NCBI GenBank assembly: GCA_937983055.1
Contig: CALJLA010000094.1
Location: forward strand, 1 to 53,147
Reading direction: 5' to 3'
Length of the DNA: 53,147 bases
Origin: an uncultured Pseudomonadota bacterium
GTDB taxonomy: Bacteria; Pseudomonadota; Gammaproteobacteria; Burkholderiales; Eutrophovitaceae
Each line of letters opens with the position of its first letter. The stretch's first letter is position 1. Made by a program: the position numbers and the translations under genes. Under the pieces are notes generated by a model, which saw nothing but the letters and a program-made list of their open reading frames with translations, was not told the origin of the DNA and made no database searches. Below are positions 29,020 to 37,026 of the stretch, in pieces.

Positions 29020-29967
29020 CTAACGGCGGCGAGACGCGGTGCGCGTTCGGGTGACGGTGCGCGTGTGCTCGACGATCAGATCGGCCAGCAGGTCGAAGTC
29101 GCGCGTGAGCGAGCTGGTGCGACGCATGCACAGCGCGATCGTGCGCGCCGGTACTTTCGACGCGATCGGCCGCGCCACCAGCTGGGTACCGTTCAGCACG
29201 CCTGCTTTCAGCATCATCTCCGGCAGCAGGGTGACGCCGAGGCCCCCCTCCACCATCTGCAGCAGGGTGTAGAGGCTGGTCGCCTCCAGTCCGGTCTCCG
29301 GCCGCTGCGCCATGCGGCGCGTGCCGCAGGCCTCGATCGCGTGTTCGCGCAGGCAGTGACCTTCCTCCAGCAGCAGAACGCGCTCCGGATCGACTTCCTT
29401 GACCGCAATTGCCTTGTGGCGCGCCAGCGCGTCGTCCTGCCGGGTGACGAACCAGAACTCGTCGCGAAACAGCTCCCGGACCTGCAGCTCGTCGGTTTCG
29501 TATGGCAGCGCGATCAGCGCGAAGTCCAGCTCGCCGGCAGCGAGCTGCTCGAGCAGTCGGGCGGTCAGATCCTCGCGCAAATACAGCTGCAGTCTGGAGT
29601 GACGTTCCCTGAGCGCCGGCATGATCCCCGGCAGCAGGAACGGCGCAATGGTCGGTATGACGCCCAGGCGCATCAGGCCGCTCAGCGGCTCCTGCGCGCC
29701 GCGGGCGAGCCGCACCAGGTCCTCGGCCTGCGTCAGCAGGCCGCGCGCGCGCGTGACGATCTGGTCGCCCAGCGGTGTGAACCGCACCGAGCGCCGGTCG
29801 CGCTAGACCAGCGTGGCGCCGAGCAGGGCCTCGAGTTCCTTGATGCCGCGCGACACGGTGGACTGGGTCCCGAACAGCTGTTCCGCCGCCTTGCGGAAGT
29901 TCAGCGTCTCGCGCAGCGTCACCAGGTAGCGCAGCTGGCGGGGCGAGGGAAGGGCGTTGATCGTCAT
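29020..29967 (-). pseudogene. oxyR: oxyR (LysR-family peroxide sensor), interrupted by an in-frame TAG
   Basis: From ATG 29967 the frame encodes a LysR helix-turn-helix (LRETLNFRKAAEQLFGTQSTVSRGIKELE) and an OxyR-type sensor domain with the two redox Cys in EEGHCLREHAIEACG. Codon 55 is TAG (29803-29805), between ATLV and RDRRSVRFTPLG, where family members usually have Glu. The rest stays in one intact frame to 29020. The truncated peptide ends just after the recognition helix; an internal GTG (29787) could only make a DNA-binding-deficient product. OxyR senses H2O2 and activates ahpC. It is divergent from ahpC-ahpD with a 166-base gap. Confidence 0.85.
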
Positions 29968-29990
29968 TGCCTGATCTTTGATCGAGTGCG

Positions 29991-30030
29991 GCGATCAGAT
30001 TAACAAATAATCTCAATTGGAGCGATCAGA
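29991..30030. promoter_or_regulatory. Putative OxyR operator in the oxyR-ahpC intergenic region
   Basis: GCGATCAGA occurs twice, at 29991-29999 and 30022-30030, exactly 31 bases (about three helical turns) apart. Between them AGATTA-N5-TAATCT (29997-30013) is a perfect inverted repeat in a local AT-rich patch. LysR regulators bind such paired half-sites, and the position between divergent regulator and target fits. The exact OxyR consensus (ATAG/CTAT spaced boxes) is not present, so the assignment is inference. Confidence 0.5.
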
Positions 30031-30133
30031 ACCGCCCGGGCATCCTCCAGTCTCAGCTGCGCATGGCCGGGAAGCGCCGGAAGCTGCCGGCGCCGCGCGG
30101 CCAAACGTTTGAATTCAACGGAGGCAACGACAT

Positions 30134-30673
30134 ATGCTGACCATCAATGACCGGATCCCGAGCTTCGATGTCCAGGCCGTGGTATCCACCGACCAGGACA
30201 GGGCATTTGCCCGAATCACGGAAAAGTCGAACGCGGGCAAATGGAAGGTGATTTTTTTCTGGCCGAAGGACTTTACCTTTGTCTGCCCGACCGAGATCGC
30301 GGCGTTCGGCCGGCTCAACGCCGAGTTCGGCGATCGCGATGCGGTGGTCTACGGCGTGTCGATCGACAGCGAATTCGTGCACCTGGCGTGGCGGCGCTCG
30401 CACCCCGACCTGAAGGATCTGCCGTTTCCGATGCTCGCCGACATCAAGCGCGAGATTTCGCAGGCCTTCGGCGTGCTCGATGCGAAAGAAGGCGTCGCCC
30501 TGCGCGCCACCTTCATCGTCGATCCGGAAGGGGTGATCCGCTTCGTGTCGGTGAACGACCTCAACGTCGGCCGTAATCCGCAGGAAGTATTGCGGGTGCT
30601 GGACGCGCTGCAGACCGACGAGTTGTGCCCCTGCAACTGGCAGAAGGGCGACGAAGTGCTGAAGGCTGCCTGA
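30134..30673 (+). CDS. ahpC: Alkyl hydroperoxide reductase AhpC (three-cysteine type peroxiredoxin)
   Basis: 179 residues. The peroxidatic Cys51 is in FTFVCPTE, and the C terminus has two further Cys, 165 and 167, in ELCPCNWQKGDEVL. This CxC layout matches mycobacterial AhpC (three Cys, reduced by AhpD) rather than the E. coli enzyme reduced by AhpF. It reduces H2O2, organic hydroperoxides and peroxynitrite in the cytoplasm. A GGAGG site precedes the ATG. ahpD follows after 34 bases, and oxyR is divergent. No ahpF is seen in the window. Confidence 0.96.
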   Translation: MLTINDRIPSFDVQAVVSTDQDRAFARITEKSNAGKWKVIFFWPKDFTFVCPTEIAAFGRLNAEFGDRDAVVYGVSIDSEFVHLAWRRSHPDLKDLPFPMLADIKREISQAFGVLDAKEGVALRATFIVDPEGVIRFVSVNDLNVGRNPQEVLRVLDALQTDELCPCNWQKGDEVLKAA

Positions 30674-30707
30674 GCGCCGGATTGCCCACACAACGCAAGG
30701 AGAGCAG

Positions 30708-31256
30708 ATGTCGATACAAGAGCTGAAAGACCGTTTGCCGGACTACGCGAGGGACCTGAAGCTCAATCTCGGGTCGCTGGCGTCGGAGGCGACGCTCAAC
30801 GAGGCGCGTAAGGCGGGCGCCTTCATCGCCACCGCCATCGCCAGCCGCAACATCGAGGTGATCGAGGCGGTATGCGCCGAGTTTGCCGGCAAGCTCGACG
30901 CGGCGGCGTACGCCGCGGCGCGCTCGGCGGCGGCCATCATGGGCATGAACAACGTGTATTACCGGTTTCTCCACCTGGTGGAAAACGAGGAATATGCCAG
31001 GCTGCCGGCGCGGTTGCGCATGAACGTGATCGGCAGCCCGGGCGTGGCGCGCACCGACTTCGAGTTGTGGTGCCTGGCGGTATCCGCGGTCAACGGCTGC
31101 GGAAAGTGCATCGTTGCCCACGAAAAGGTGCTGCGCGATGGCGGGGTCGGGGCTGAAGAGATACAGGCCGCGGTACGCATCGCGTCGGTGTTGCATGCGG
31201 TTGCGGCGACGCTGGAGGCGGAGCGCGCCACTCAGGGACTGGCTGAGGCGGCGTAA
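30708..31256 (+). CDS. ahpD: Alkyl hydroperoxidase D, AhpD
   Basis: 182 residues, the length of mycobacterial AhpD. The thioredoxin-like active site is Cys131-x-x-Cys134 with His138 (NGCGKCIVAHEKVL), and Glu119 lies upstream as in the proton relay of the family. AhpD reduces oxidised AhpC, taking electrons in mycobacteria from the lipoamide of dihydrolipoamide succinyltransferase. An AAGGAGAG ribosome site is present. It is the second gene of the ahpCD operon, ended by the terminator at 31338. Confidence 0.96.
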   Translation: MSIQELKDRLPDYARDLKLNLGSLASEATLNEARKAGAFIATAIASRNIEVIEAVCAEFAGKLDAAAYAAARSAAAIMGMNNVYYRFLHLVENEEYARLPARLRMNVIGSPGVARTDFELWCLAVSAVNGCGKCIVAHEKVLRDGGVGAEEIQAAVRIASVLHAVAATLEAERATQGLAEAA

Positions 31257-31337
31257 GTCGCCGGGATTGCGCTGTCATACTGCCGTGCCGGGGGACGCGG
31301 CGGCGCCTTTTGCAGATTCCCCTCCCCTGCAAATGGC

Positions 31338-31378
31338 GAGGCCCACGAAGCAACTGCTTCGTGGGCCTCCTCCTTTTT
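31338..31378 (+). terminator. Rho-independent terminator of ahpCD
   Basis: A perfect 15-bp stem (31338-31352 with 31355-31369, GAGGCCCACGAAGCA and its complement) with a two-base apex, followed by CTCCTTTTT. It lies ~80 bases after the ahpD stop. A second, weaker hairpin (GCCGC 31379-31383 with GCGGC 31390-31394) follows. Confidence 0.92.
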
Positions 31379-31446
31379 GCCGCTCTAAGGCGGCTTTCCC
31401 CCTCCCCTCTGCGGGCAGTCGGTACGGCTAAGCCGGGACCGGCAAG

Positions 31447-32226
31447 TTACGCCGCTTTTGCCCGCGCGTCCAGTTCTTCGCCCTGGTCTTCTGCAAATTC
31501 CCGCTTGACATATTTCGTGTTGTACCCATTGAACAAGTGGCCCAGCAGTCCACGGTCCAGGTCGCTGGTGCCCATGAACCAATCCGCAATCGGATAAGTC
31601 AGGTTCATGTTGCGCTCCATCATGATCGGCTGGCTGTGGTGCGCTGCGTGATGGCGGCGGATGGTATTGACCAGGGGGCAGTTGCGCACGAAGGCGTTGT
31701 CGTGCACATGACAGCACAGATGAAACACCTCGTAGTTCAGGTAATACAGCGGCGTCAGCATCATCAGCACGTAACCGGCGTTCGGCGACCACAGGTAGCC
31801 GAGGATTACCGCCGCCGGCAAGGTCATCAGCATGAACACCAGCAGGGCATAGGGCGGGAACAGCACGATTCGCCATTCCCGGTTGGTGTCGTAAGTCATG
31901 CGACGCGCGGTGAAGTACTGGTGATGCTGATGGGTATGGCGGTGGTACACCGGCATCAGGATGCCGCCCAGCCCCTTTATCGGGCGGTGCATGGCGTTGC
32001 GGTGCAGCCACCATTCGTTGAAGTTGTAAAACACCAGCACCGGCAGCGCGAACAGAATCTCGAGCGCGGAGGGGTTTTCGATGTGCGCGATGCAGTACCA
32101 GATCACCGCGACGCCGGGTGCGAAGATGGAGAGCAGATGACCCCAGCCGTTGTACCAGGGGGCGATGTGTCGCTTGTACTCCTCGCGGAAGGCAGCCTGT
32201 TTGGGCGACATGGATTGTGCGTTCAT
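31447..32226 (-). CDS. Fatty acid hydroxylase / sterol desaturase family membrane protein
   Basis: 259 residues with four or five membrane segments (for example LEILFALPVLVFYNF and LLVFMLMTLPAAVILGYLW). Histidine boxes that would hold a di-iron site are clear: WWLHRNAMH, YHRHTHQHHQY, FHLCCHVHDN and RRHHAAHH. Family members hydroxylate or desaturate lipids using O2. The start at 32226 (MNAQSMSPKQAAF) fits. A perfect palindrome 34 bases upstream and a GntR regulator gene just beyond it suggest local control. The lipid substrate is unknown. Confidence 0.9.
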   Translation of the reverse strand: MNAQSMSPKQAAFREEYKRHIAPWYNGWGHLLSIFAPGVAVIWYCIAHIENPSALEILFALPVLVFYNFNEWWLHRNAMHRPIKGLGGILMPVYHRHTHQHHQYFTARRMTYDTNREWRIVLFPPYALLVFMLMTLPAAVILGYLWSPNAGYVLMMLTPLYYLNYEVFHLCCHVHDNAFVRNCPLVNTIRRHHAAHHSQPIMMERNMNLTYPIADWFMGTSDLDRGLLGHLFNGYNTKYVKREFAEDQGEELDARAKAA

Positions 32227-32259
32227 CGGAACTCCTGCGCGGAAAGGCAGTGGACGACA

Positions 32260-32273
32260 ACTGATATATCAGT
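32260..32273. promoter_or_regulatory. Candidate operator palindrome upstream of the desaturase gene
   Basis: ACTGATATATCAGT is a perfect 14-bp palindrome, AT-rich in a GC-rich background, 34 bases upstream of the desaturase start. The GntR-family regulator gene ends 65 bases further upstream on the same strand, so this may be its binding site. No footprint-type evidence is available from sequence. Confidence 0.5.
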
Positions 32274-32337
32274 GCGGATGCAGGGTAGCGCCCCCGCCTG
32301 CCGCGGTCAACCCGGCGCCCGCGCGGGCGCCGGGCGC

Positions 32338-33060
32338 TTACGTGTCGAAGGTCGCGCGGGTAAACGATTCGATGTAGTCGATCAGCGCGTCCGAAGCGCG
32401 ACCCGCCTCGGCCGGTTTGCCCGCGGCGATGGCGCGCGCAACCGACGCATGCAGCCGTGCGGCGAGCGGCATGTCGGCGACCTGCCGGTAGTGAATGAAC
32501 CAGAAGCGGCGCGACAGCGCGTGCATCAGCGACATCGCGCCGGCGGCGAACTCGTTACGGGCCGCCGCCAGGCAAAGTTCATTGAAGGCGCGGTCGGTGC
32601 GCATGAAGCCGGTTTCGTCGCCGGCACGGGCCGCCGCCTCGAAAGCCGATGCCACATCCGCGAAGGCGGCGCGCTGCGCTTCGTCGGCACGACGCGCGGC
32701 GGTGCGCGCAATCAGGCGCTCAAGCTCGCGGCGCACCTCGAGCAGCCGCAACTGGCTCACCACGTCGATGGGCGAAACGATGACGCCCCGCCGAGGCAGA
32801 ATCTGCACCAGTTTCTCGCGAGCGAGCCGGTGCAGCGCTTCGCGGATGGGTGTGCGGCCCATCCCGATCTGGCTGGCGAGTTCGGCTTCGGATACTGCCG
32901 CCCCGGGGGCAAGCTGCAACGTGACGATCATCTCTTCGAGCCGTGCGTAGGCGCGGTCGGTCATGCTGCGCGAGTGGGCCGCGGGCCGGCGTGCCGCGTG
33001 CGCAGCTTTCCCGGCGGACTCTCGGGGGGCATTGCGGGGGGCGGATTTGCTGCGCGGCAT
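32338..33060 (-). CDS. GntR family transcriptional regulator (FCD type)
   Basis: 240 residues. A basic N-terminal extension (RSKSAPRNAPRESAGK) precedes the winged HTH (AVSEAELASQIGMGRTPIREALHRLAREKLVQILPRRGVIVSP, residues about 55-100), followed by an all-helical FCD effector domain with His/Asp residues likely to bind a metal and an organic acid (TDRAFNELCLAA, MSLMHALSRRFWFIHY). FCD members respond to carboxylates. It lies upstream of the desaturase gene on the same strand, with a palindrome between them, and is divergent from the NnrU-like gene. Confidence 0.92.
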   Translation of the reverse strand: MPRSKSAPRNAPRESAGKAAHAARRPAAHSRSMTDRAYARLEEMIVTLQLAPGAAVSEAELASQIGMGRTPIREALHRLAREKLVQILPRRGVIVSPIDVVSQLRLLEVRRELERLIARTAARRADEAQRAAFADVASAFEAAARAGDETGFMRTDRAFNELCLAAARNEFAAGAMSLMHALSRRFWFIHYRQVADMPLAARLHASVARAIAAGKPAEAGRASDALIDYIESFTRATFDT

Positions 33061-33172
33061 TGCATGACGATCCTGAAACGCGGAGCGCCAAAGTTACACA
33101 AGCCGCGCGTGCTTCACAATGCGCCATGCGACGGGCATGATGCGTCGATTGACGCGATGGTCGGAGGGCGAC

Positions 33173-33727
33173 ATGGGCTTGCTGGTTCTCGGTCTGGCGG
33201 TATTTTTTTCGGTGCACATGCTGACCAGCTTCAGGCAGGCGCGGGCGGTGCTGATCGCGCGCTACGGCGAAGGTACGTACAAGGGCGTCTACTCCCTGGC
33301 CGCGGGCGCCGGGCTGGCAATGGTGATCTGGGGCATGGTGGTTGCGGACACGGTGCCGGTCTGGAATCCGCCGGCCTGGGGTTATCGCACGGCGCTGTGG
33401 GCGATGCCGCTTGCATTCGTGCTGCTGGCCGCATCGCACGGCAAGAACAACCTCCGCCGGTTGACGGCGCACCCGATGCTGTGGGGCGTCGCGCTGTGGG
33501 CGGGGCTGCATCTGCTGGCCAACGGCGACCTGGCGTCGCTGCTGCTATTCGGTTCGTTTCTTGTCTATTCCTTCTACGCGATGTGGGCGCAGAACATGCG
33601 CGGCGCGAAGCCGTCCGGCGAGGTGCAGCCGCTGGCGCGCGACGTTCGCACCGTGCTGATCGGGCTGATCGTCGCCGGCGTGCTGGCCTGGGGCCATCGC
33701 TGGTTCACGGGAGTGGCGCTCGTCTAG
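33173..33727 (+). CDS. NnrU family membrane protein
   Basis: 184 residues with five or six membrane helices. The start at ATG 33173 (MGLLVLGLAVFFSVHMLTSF) has GGAGGG upstream. The HGKNNLRR and HPMLWGVALWAGLHLLANGD motifs with conserved His are typical of NnrU, first linked to nitric-oxide metabolism in denitrifiers but widespread and of unknown activity. It resembles isoprenoid-quinone or carotenoid-modifying membrane proteins in topology only. It is divergent from the GntR gene, and no nitrogen-oxide genes are nearby. Confidence 0.88.
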   Translation: MGLLVLGLAVFFSVHMLTSFRQARAVLIARYGEGTYKGVYSLAAGAGLAMVIWGMVVADTVPVWNPPAWGYRTALWAMPLAFVLLAASHGKNNLRRLTAHPMLWGVALWAGLHLLANGDLASLLLFGSFLVYSFYAMWAQNMRGAKPSGEVQPLARDVRTVLIGLIVAGVLAWGHRWFTGVALV

Positions 33728-33779
33728 CGTCGACGCATGCCCGGCGCGCCGCCTGCCGGCGGCGAATGGGCGCTGCCTG

Positions 33780-35117
33780 ATGAAACTTCGACTCGAAAAG
33801 CTGTGGCAGGACCTGCTCAGCAGCTACTGGTTCGTGCCCGGGCTGCTTCTCTTCGGCGCGCTCGCGCTGGCCGGGCTGCTGATCTACGTCGACCACTGGG
33901 CGCAACTGCGACAGACGCCCTGGCTGGCCAACCTGCGAATCGCCGGGCCGGACGAAGCGGCGGCGCTGCTGTCGACCATTGCCGGGTCGGCGATCACCGT
34001 GGCGGGCGTGGTGTTCTCGATCACCATGCTGGTGCTGAACATGTCGTCGGCGCAGTTCGGGCCGCGGCTGCTGCGGAACTTCATGAGCCACAATGCGACG
34101 CAGGTGGTGCTGGGCATGTTCGTCGGCAATTTCGTCTACAGCCTGATCGTGCTGGCGTCGATCCGCAGCCGCCCGGACGCGGTATTCGTGCCGCAGCTCG
34201 CGCTTGCGGTCGGCATCGCCAATGGCGTGTTCCTGTCGGCAATGCTCATCTACTTCATCCACCATGTGTCGCGTTTCATCCAGGCGGAGCGGATCATCGG
34301 CGAAGTGGCAGCGAGTCTAGAGGCAGTGCTGCACTCGAGCTTTCCCGAGCGGCGCTCGGGCCAGGCCCGCACGCCGGACGACGAGCAGGACGGGGCGCGC
34401 GAACCGGACCGGGGCAAATGCAGCCCGGTTCCGGTGCCACGCTCTGGCTATGTTCAGGCTATCGACTACGACGCCCTGATGTCTGTTGCATGCGCGCGCG
34501 ACTGTGTACTCTGGCTGGAATGCCGGCCGGGCCACTTCGTCATCGAAGGCCGGCCGCTGGTGCTGATGTCCGGCGGCGAGCCGGAACCGCCGGTGCCGTC
34601 GCGTATCCAGGAAGCGTTCATTACCGGCCCTGAACGCACGTCGTTCCAGGACCCGGAGTTCGCGGTGCACCAGCTGGTCGAAATTGCGCTGCGCGCCCTG
34701 TCTCCGGGAGTGAACGATCCGTTCACCGCCATCAACTGCATCGACCGGCTCGGCTCGGTGCTGTCGCTGCTCGCCGAGCGCGAGCTGCCGTCGCGCTACC
34801 GGCGCGACGACCAGGGCCGGGTGCGGCTGGTGGCCGATCCGTACACCTACCGCGGGGTGGTGCGCGCGGCCTTCAACCAGATCCGGCAGACCGCCGCGTC
34901 GAACGCCGCCGTGATCATCCGCCTGCTGGAAGTGATCGCCTCGATTGCCCGGCGCGATCTGCCACCGCCCTACCGCAAGGAATTGCGCGCCCAGGTCGAC
35001 GCGATACTCCAGGTCAGCCGCGACCAGTTTCCGGGCGAGGAAGACCGGCGCGATTTCGAGGCGCGCGTGCGCACGGCGCTCGAAGCGCTTGACCGGGACG
35101 GGCCGGGGGACGGATGA
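33780..35117 (+). CDS. DUF2254 domain-containing membrane protein
   Basis: 445 residues. Four N-terminal membrane segments (LLLFGALALAGLLIYVDHW, TIAGSAITVAGVVFSITMLVLNM, VVLGMFVGNFVYSLIVLASI and VGIANGVFLSAMLIYFIHHV) are followed by a cytoplasmic domain. ALSPGVNDPFTAINCIDRLG is the hallmark of DUF2254 proteins, whose function is unknown (a channel-like or membrane-stress role has been suggested by topology). Its stop overlaps the ABC exporter start by ATGA, so the two are translationally coupled. That pairing hints at a role in lipid or envelope transport. Confidence 0.9.
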   Translation: MKLRLEKLWQDLLSSYWFVPGLLLFGALALAGLLIYVDHWAQLRQTPWLANLRIAGPDEAAALLSTIAGSAITVAGVVFSITMLVLNMSSAQFGPRLLRNFMSHNATQVVLGMFVGNFVYSLIVLASIRSRPDAVFVPQLALAVGIANGVFLSAMLIYFIHHVSRFIQAERIIGEVAASLEAVLHSSFPERRSGQARTPDDEQDGAREPDRGKCSPVPVPRSGYVQAIDYDALMSVACARDCVLWLECRPGHFVIEGRPLVLMSGGEPEPPVPSRIQEAFITGPERTSFQDPEFAVHQLVEIALRALSPGVNDPFTAINCIDRLGSVLSLLAERELPSRYRRDDQGRVRLVADPYTYRGVVRAAFNQIRQTAASNAAVIIRLLEVIASIARRDLPPPYRKELRAQVDAILQVSRDQFPGEEDRRDFEARVRTALEALDRDGPGDG

Positions 35118-36961
35118 GCCGCGCGCACGCGCAAACGCAAGACGCCGCCGGGGCGATGGAGGCATCGGGCAGCGTTCCCGCGCAGCCATCGGCTCGCGGA
35201 CTGCCCAGGCTGCGGGCACTGGCGCTGCTGGGGCGGTATGCGGCGCCTTACCGCCTGCGGCTGATCGGTTTCGCGCTTGCGCTGCTGGTGGCCGCCGCCT
35301 GCTTTTTGGCGCTCGGTCAGGGGCTTCGGCTGGTTGTCGATCGCGGCTTTGCGCAAGGCAACGCCGATGCGCTCGACCGGGGGTTGTTCTTTTTGTTCGC
35401 CGTGGTGGTGATCATGGCGGTCGCCACCTGGTCTCGTTTCTACCTGATTTCCTGGCTGGGCGAGCGCATCATTGCAGACCTTCGCCGCGACGTCTTTCGC
35501 CGGCTGCTGCGTCTGTCCCCCGGCTGGTTCGAGCAGACGCGTACCGGTGAGGTCATTTCGCGGCTGACCACCGATACCGCGCTGCTCGAACAGGTGGCCG
35601 GTACCAGCGTGTCGATGGCGCTGCGCAACGGGCTGCTGGGCACAGGCGCGCTCGTCATGCTGATGTTGACCAGTCCGAAGCTCACCCTGCTGGTGCTTGC
35701 CATGGTGCCGGTGGTGATCGGGCCGATTCTCCTGTTCGGCCGGCGTGTGCGGCGGCTGTCGCGGGCGAGCCAGGACCGGGTCGCCGATCTCGGCGCACAG
35801 GTCGACGAATCGCTGCACGAGATTCGCACCATCCAGGCCTACGTGCACGAGGAAGAGCAGGCGCTCAGCTTCGCTCAGCGCATCGAGGCGGCTTTCGACA
35901 CGGCGCGCCGGCGGGTGCGCATGCGCGCATCGCTGATCGCCGCGGTGATTGCGCTGGTGTTCAGCGGCGTCGGCCTGATTCTGTGGATTGGCGGGCACGA
36001 CGTACTGTCGGGGCGGCTGAGCGCCGGAGACCTGTCGGCTTTCGTGTTCTACGCGGCCATCGTGGCGGCGGCCGCCGCCGCGCTGTCCGAAGTCATCGGC
36101 GACTTGCAGCGCGGCGCCGGTGCGGCCGAGCGGCTGATCGAAATCCTGAATGCCGAGCCCGAGGTGCGGGCGCCGCCCCGACCGGCGGCGCTGCCGCAGC
36201 CGCCGCTGGGCCGCGTCGGCTTCGAACGGGTGGGCTTCTGCTACCCGGCGCGACCGCATCCGCCGGCGCTGCGGGATTTCACGCTGCGCGTCGAGCCCGG
36301 CGAGCGGCTGGCGCTGGTCGGGCCGTCCGGCGCCGGAAAATCCACCGTGTTTCAGCTGCTGCTGCGCTTCTACGATCCGCAGCAAGGCACGGTCAGCGTA
36401 GACGGTGTGGATGTGCGCTCGGTCGATCCGACGGTGCTGCGGCGCAGGCTGGCGCTGGTGGCCCAGGAGCCCGCGATCTTCGCCGCGAGCGTGGCCGAAA
36501 ACGTGCGATTCGGCCGGCCGGATGCGAGCGACACGGAGGTGCGGCGGGCGTGCGAGGCGGCTTACGCCGCGGAGTTTGTCGACCGCCTGCCCCAGGGTTA
36601 CGCCACTGTCCTTGGCGAGCGCGGCGTGCGCCTGTCCGGCGGACAGCGCCAGCGGCTCGCCATCGCGCGGGCCATTTTGTCCGACCGGCCGATCCTGCTG
36701 CTCGACGAAGCGACCTCTTCGCTGGACTCGGAGTCCGAGCGCATGGTCCAGCATGCGCTGTTGCGTCTGATGAAGAATCGCACCACGCTGATCATCGCGC
36801 ACCGCCTTGCCACGGTGCGCCGCGCCGACCGCATCGCCGTGCTCGATAACGGCATGCTCGTCGCGCTTGGCACCCATGACGAACTGCTGGACTCCATCCC
36901 GTTGTACGCGAGGCTGGCGGCGCTTCAGTTTGCAACGGTCGAGCGGCGCGAAGAGCGGTAG
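35114..36961 (+). CDS. ABC exporter, fused permease and ATPase (MsbA/half-transporter type)
   Basis: 615 residues, the usual half-transporter length. Six membrane helices (residues about 35-330) precede an ATPase domain with Walker A GPSGAGKST, Q-loop VAQEPAIF, signature LSGGQRQR, Walker B ILLLDEATSSLD and switch IAHRLAT. It works as a homodimer exporting lipids, drugs or peptides. The N-terminal 30 residues are polar and disordered. It is overlapped by the DUF2254 gene and is followed by a cupin gene. Confidence 0.95.
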   Translation: MSRAHAQTQDAAGAMEASGSVPAQPSARGLPRLRALALLGRYAAPYRLRLIGFALALLVAAACFLALGQGLRLVVDRGFAQGNADALDRGLFFLFAVVVIMAVATWSRFYLISWLGERIIADLRRDVFRRLLRLSPGWFEQTRTGEVISRLTTDTALLEQVAGTSVSMALRNGLLGTGALVMLMLTSPKLTLLVLAMVPVVIGPILLFGRRVRRLSRASQDRVADLGAQVDESLHEIRTIQAYVHEEEQALSFAQRIEAAFDTARRRVRMRASLIAAVIALVFSGVGLILWIGGHDVLSGRLSAGDLSAFVFYAAIVAAAAAALSEVIGDLQRGAGAAERLIEILNAEPEVRAPPRPAALPQPPLGRVGFERVGFCYPARPHPPALRDFTLRVEPGERLALVGPSGAGKSTVFQLLLRFYDPQQGTVSVDGVDVRSVDPTVLRRRLALVAQEPAIFAASVAENVRFGRPDASDTEVRRACEAAYAAEFVDRLPQGYATVLGERGVRLSGGQRQRLAIARAILSDRPILLLDEATSSLDSESERMVQHALLRLMKNRTTLIIAHRLATVRRADRIAVLDNGMLVALGTHDELLDSIPLYARLAALQFATVERREER

Positions 36962-37026
36962 AGGCGGGCGATTGCCGCAGAAGTGCGGCACTGTGAATGA
37001 CGACGAAACGGATGAGGAGAATGCGG

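Noticed and set aside
20987..29805. Reassignment or readthrough of TAG codons
   Set aside because: TAG is an ordinary stop for several intact genes here (for example at 822-824 and 33725-33727); two isolated ambers fit mutation or error better.
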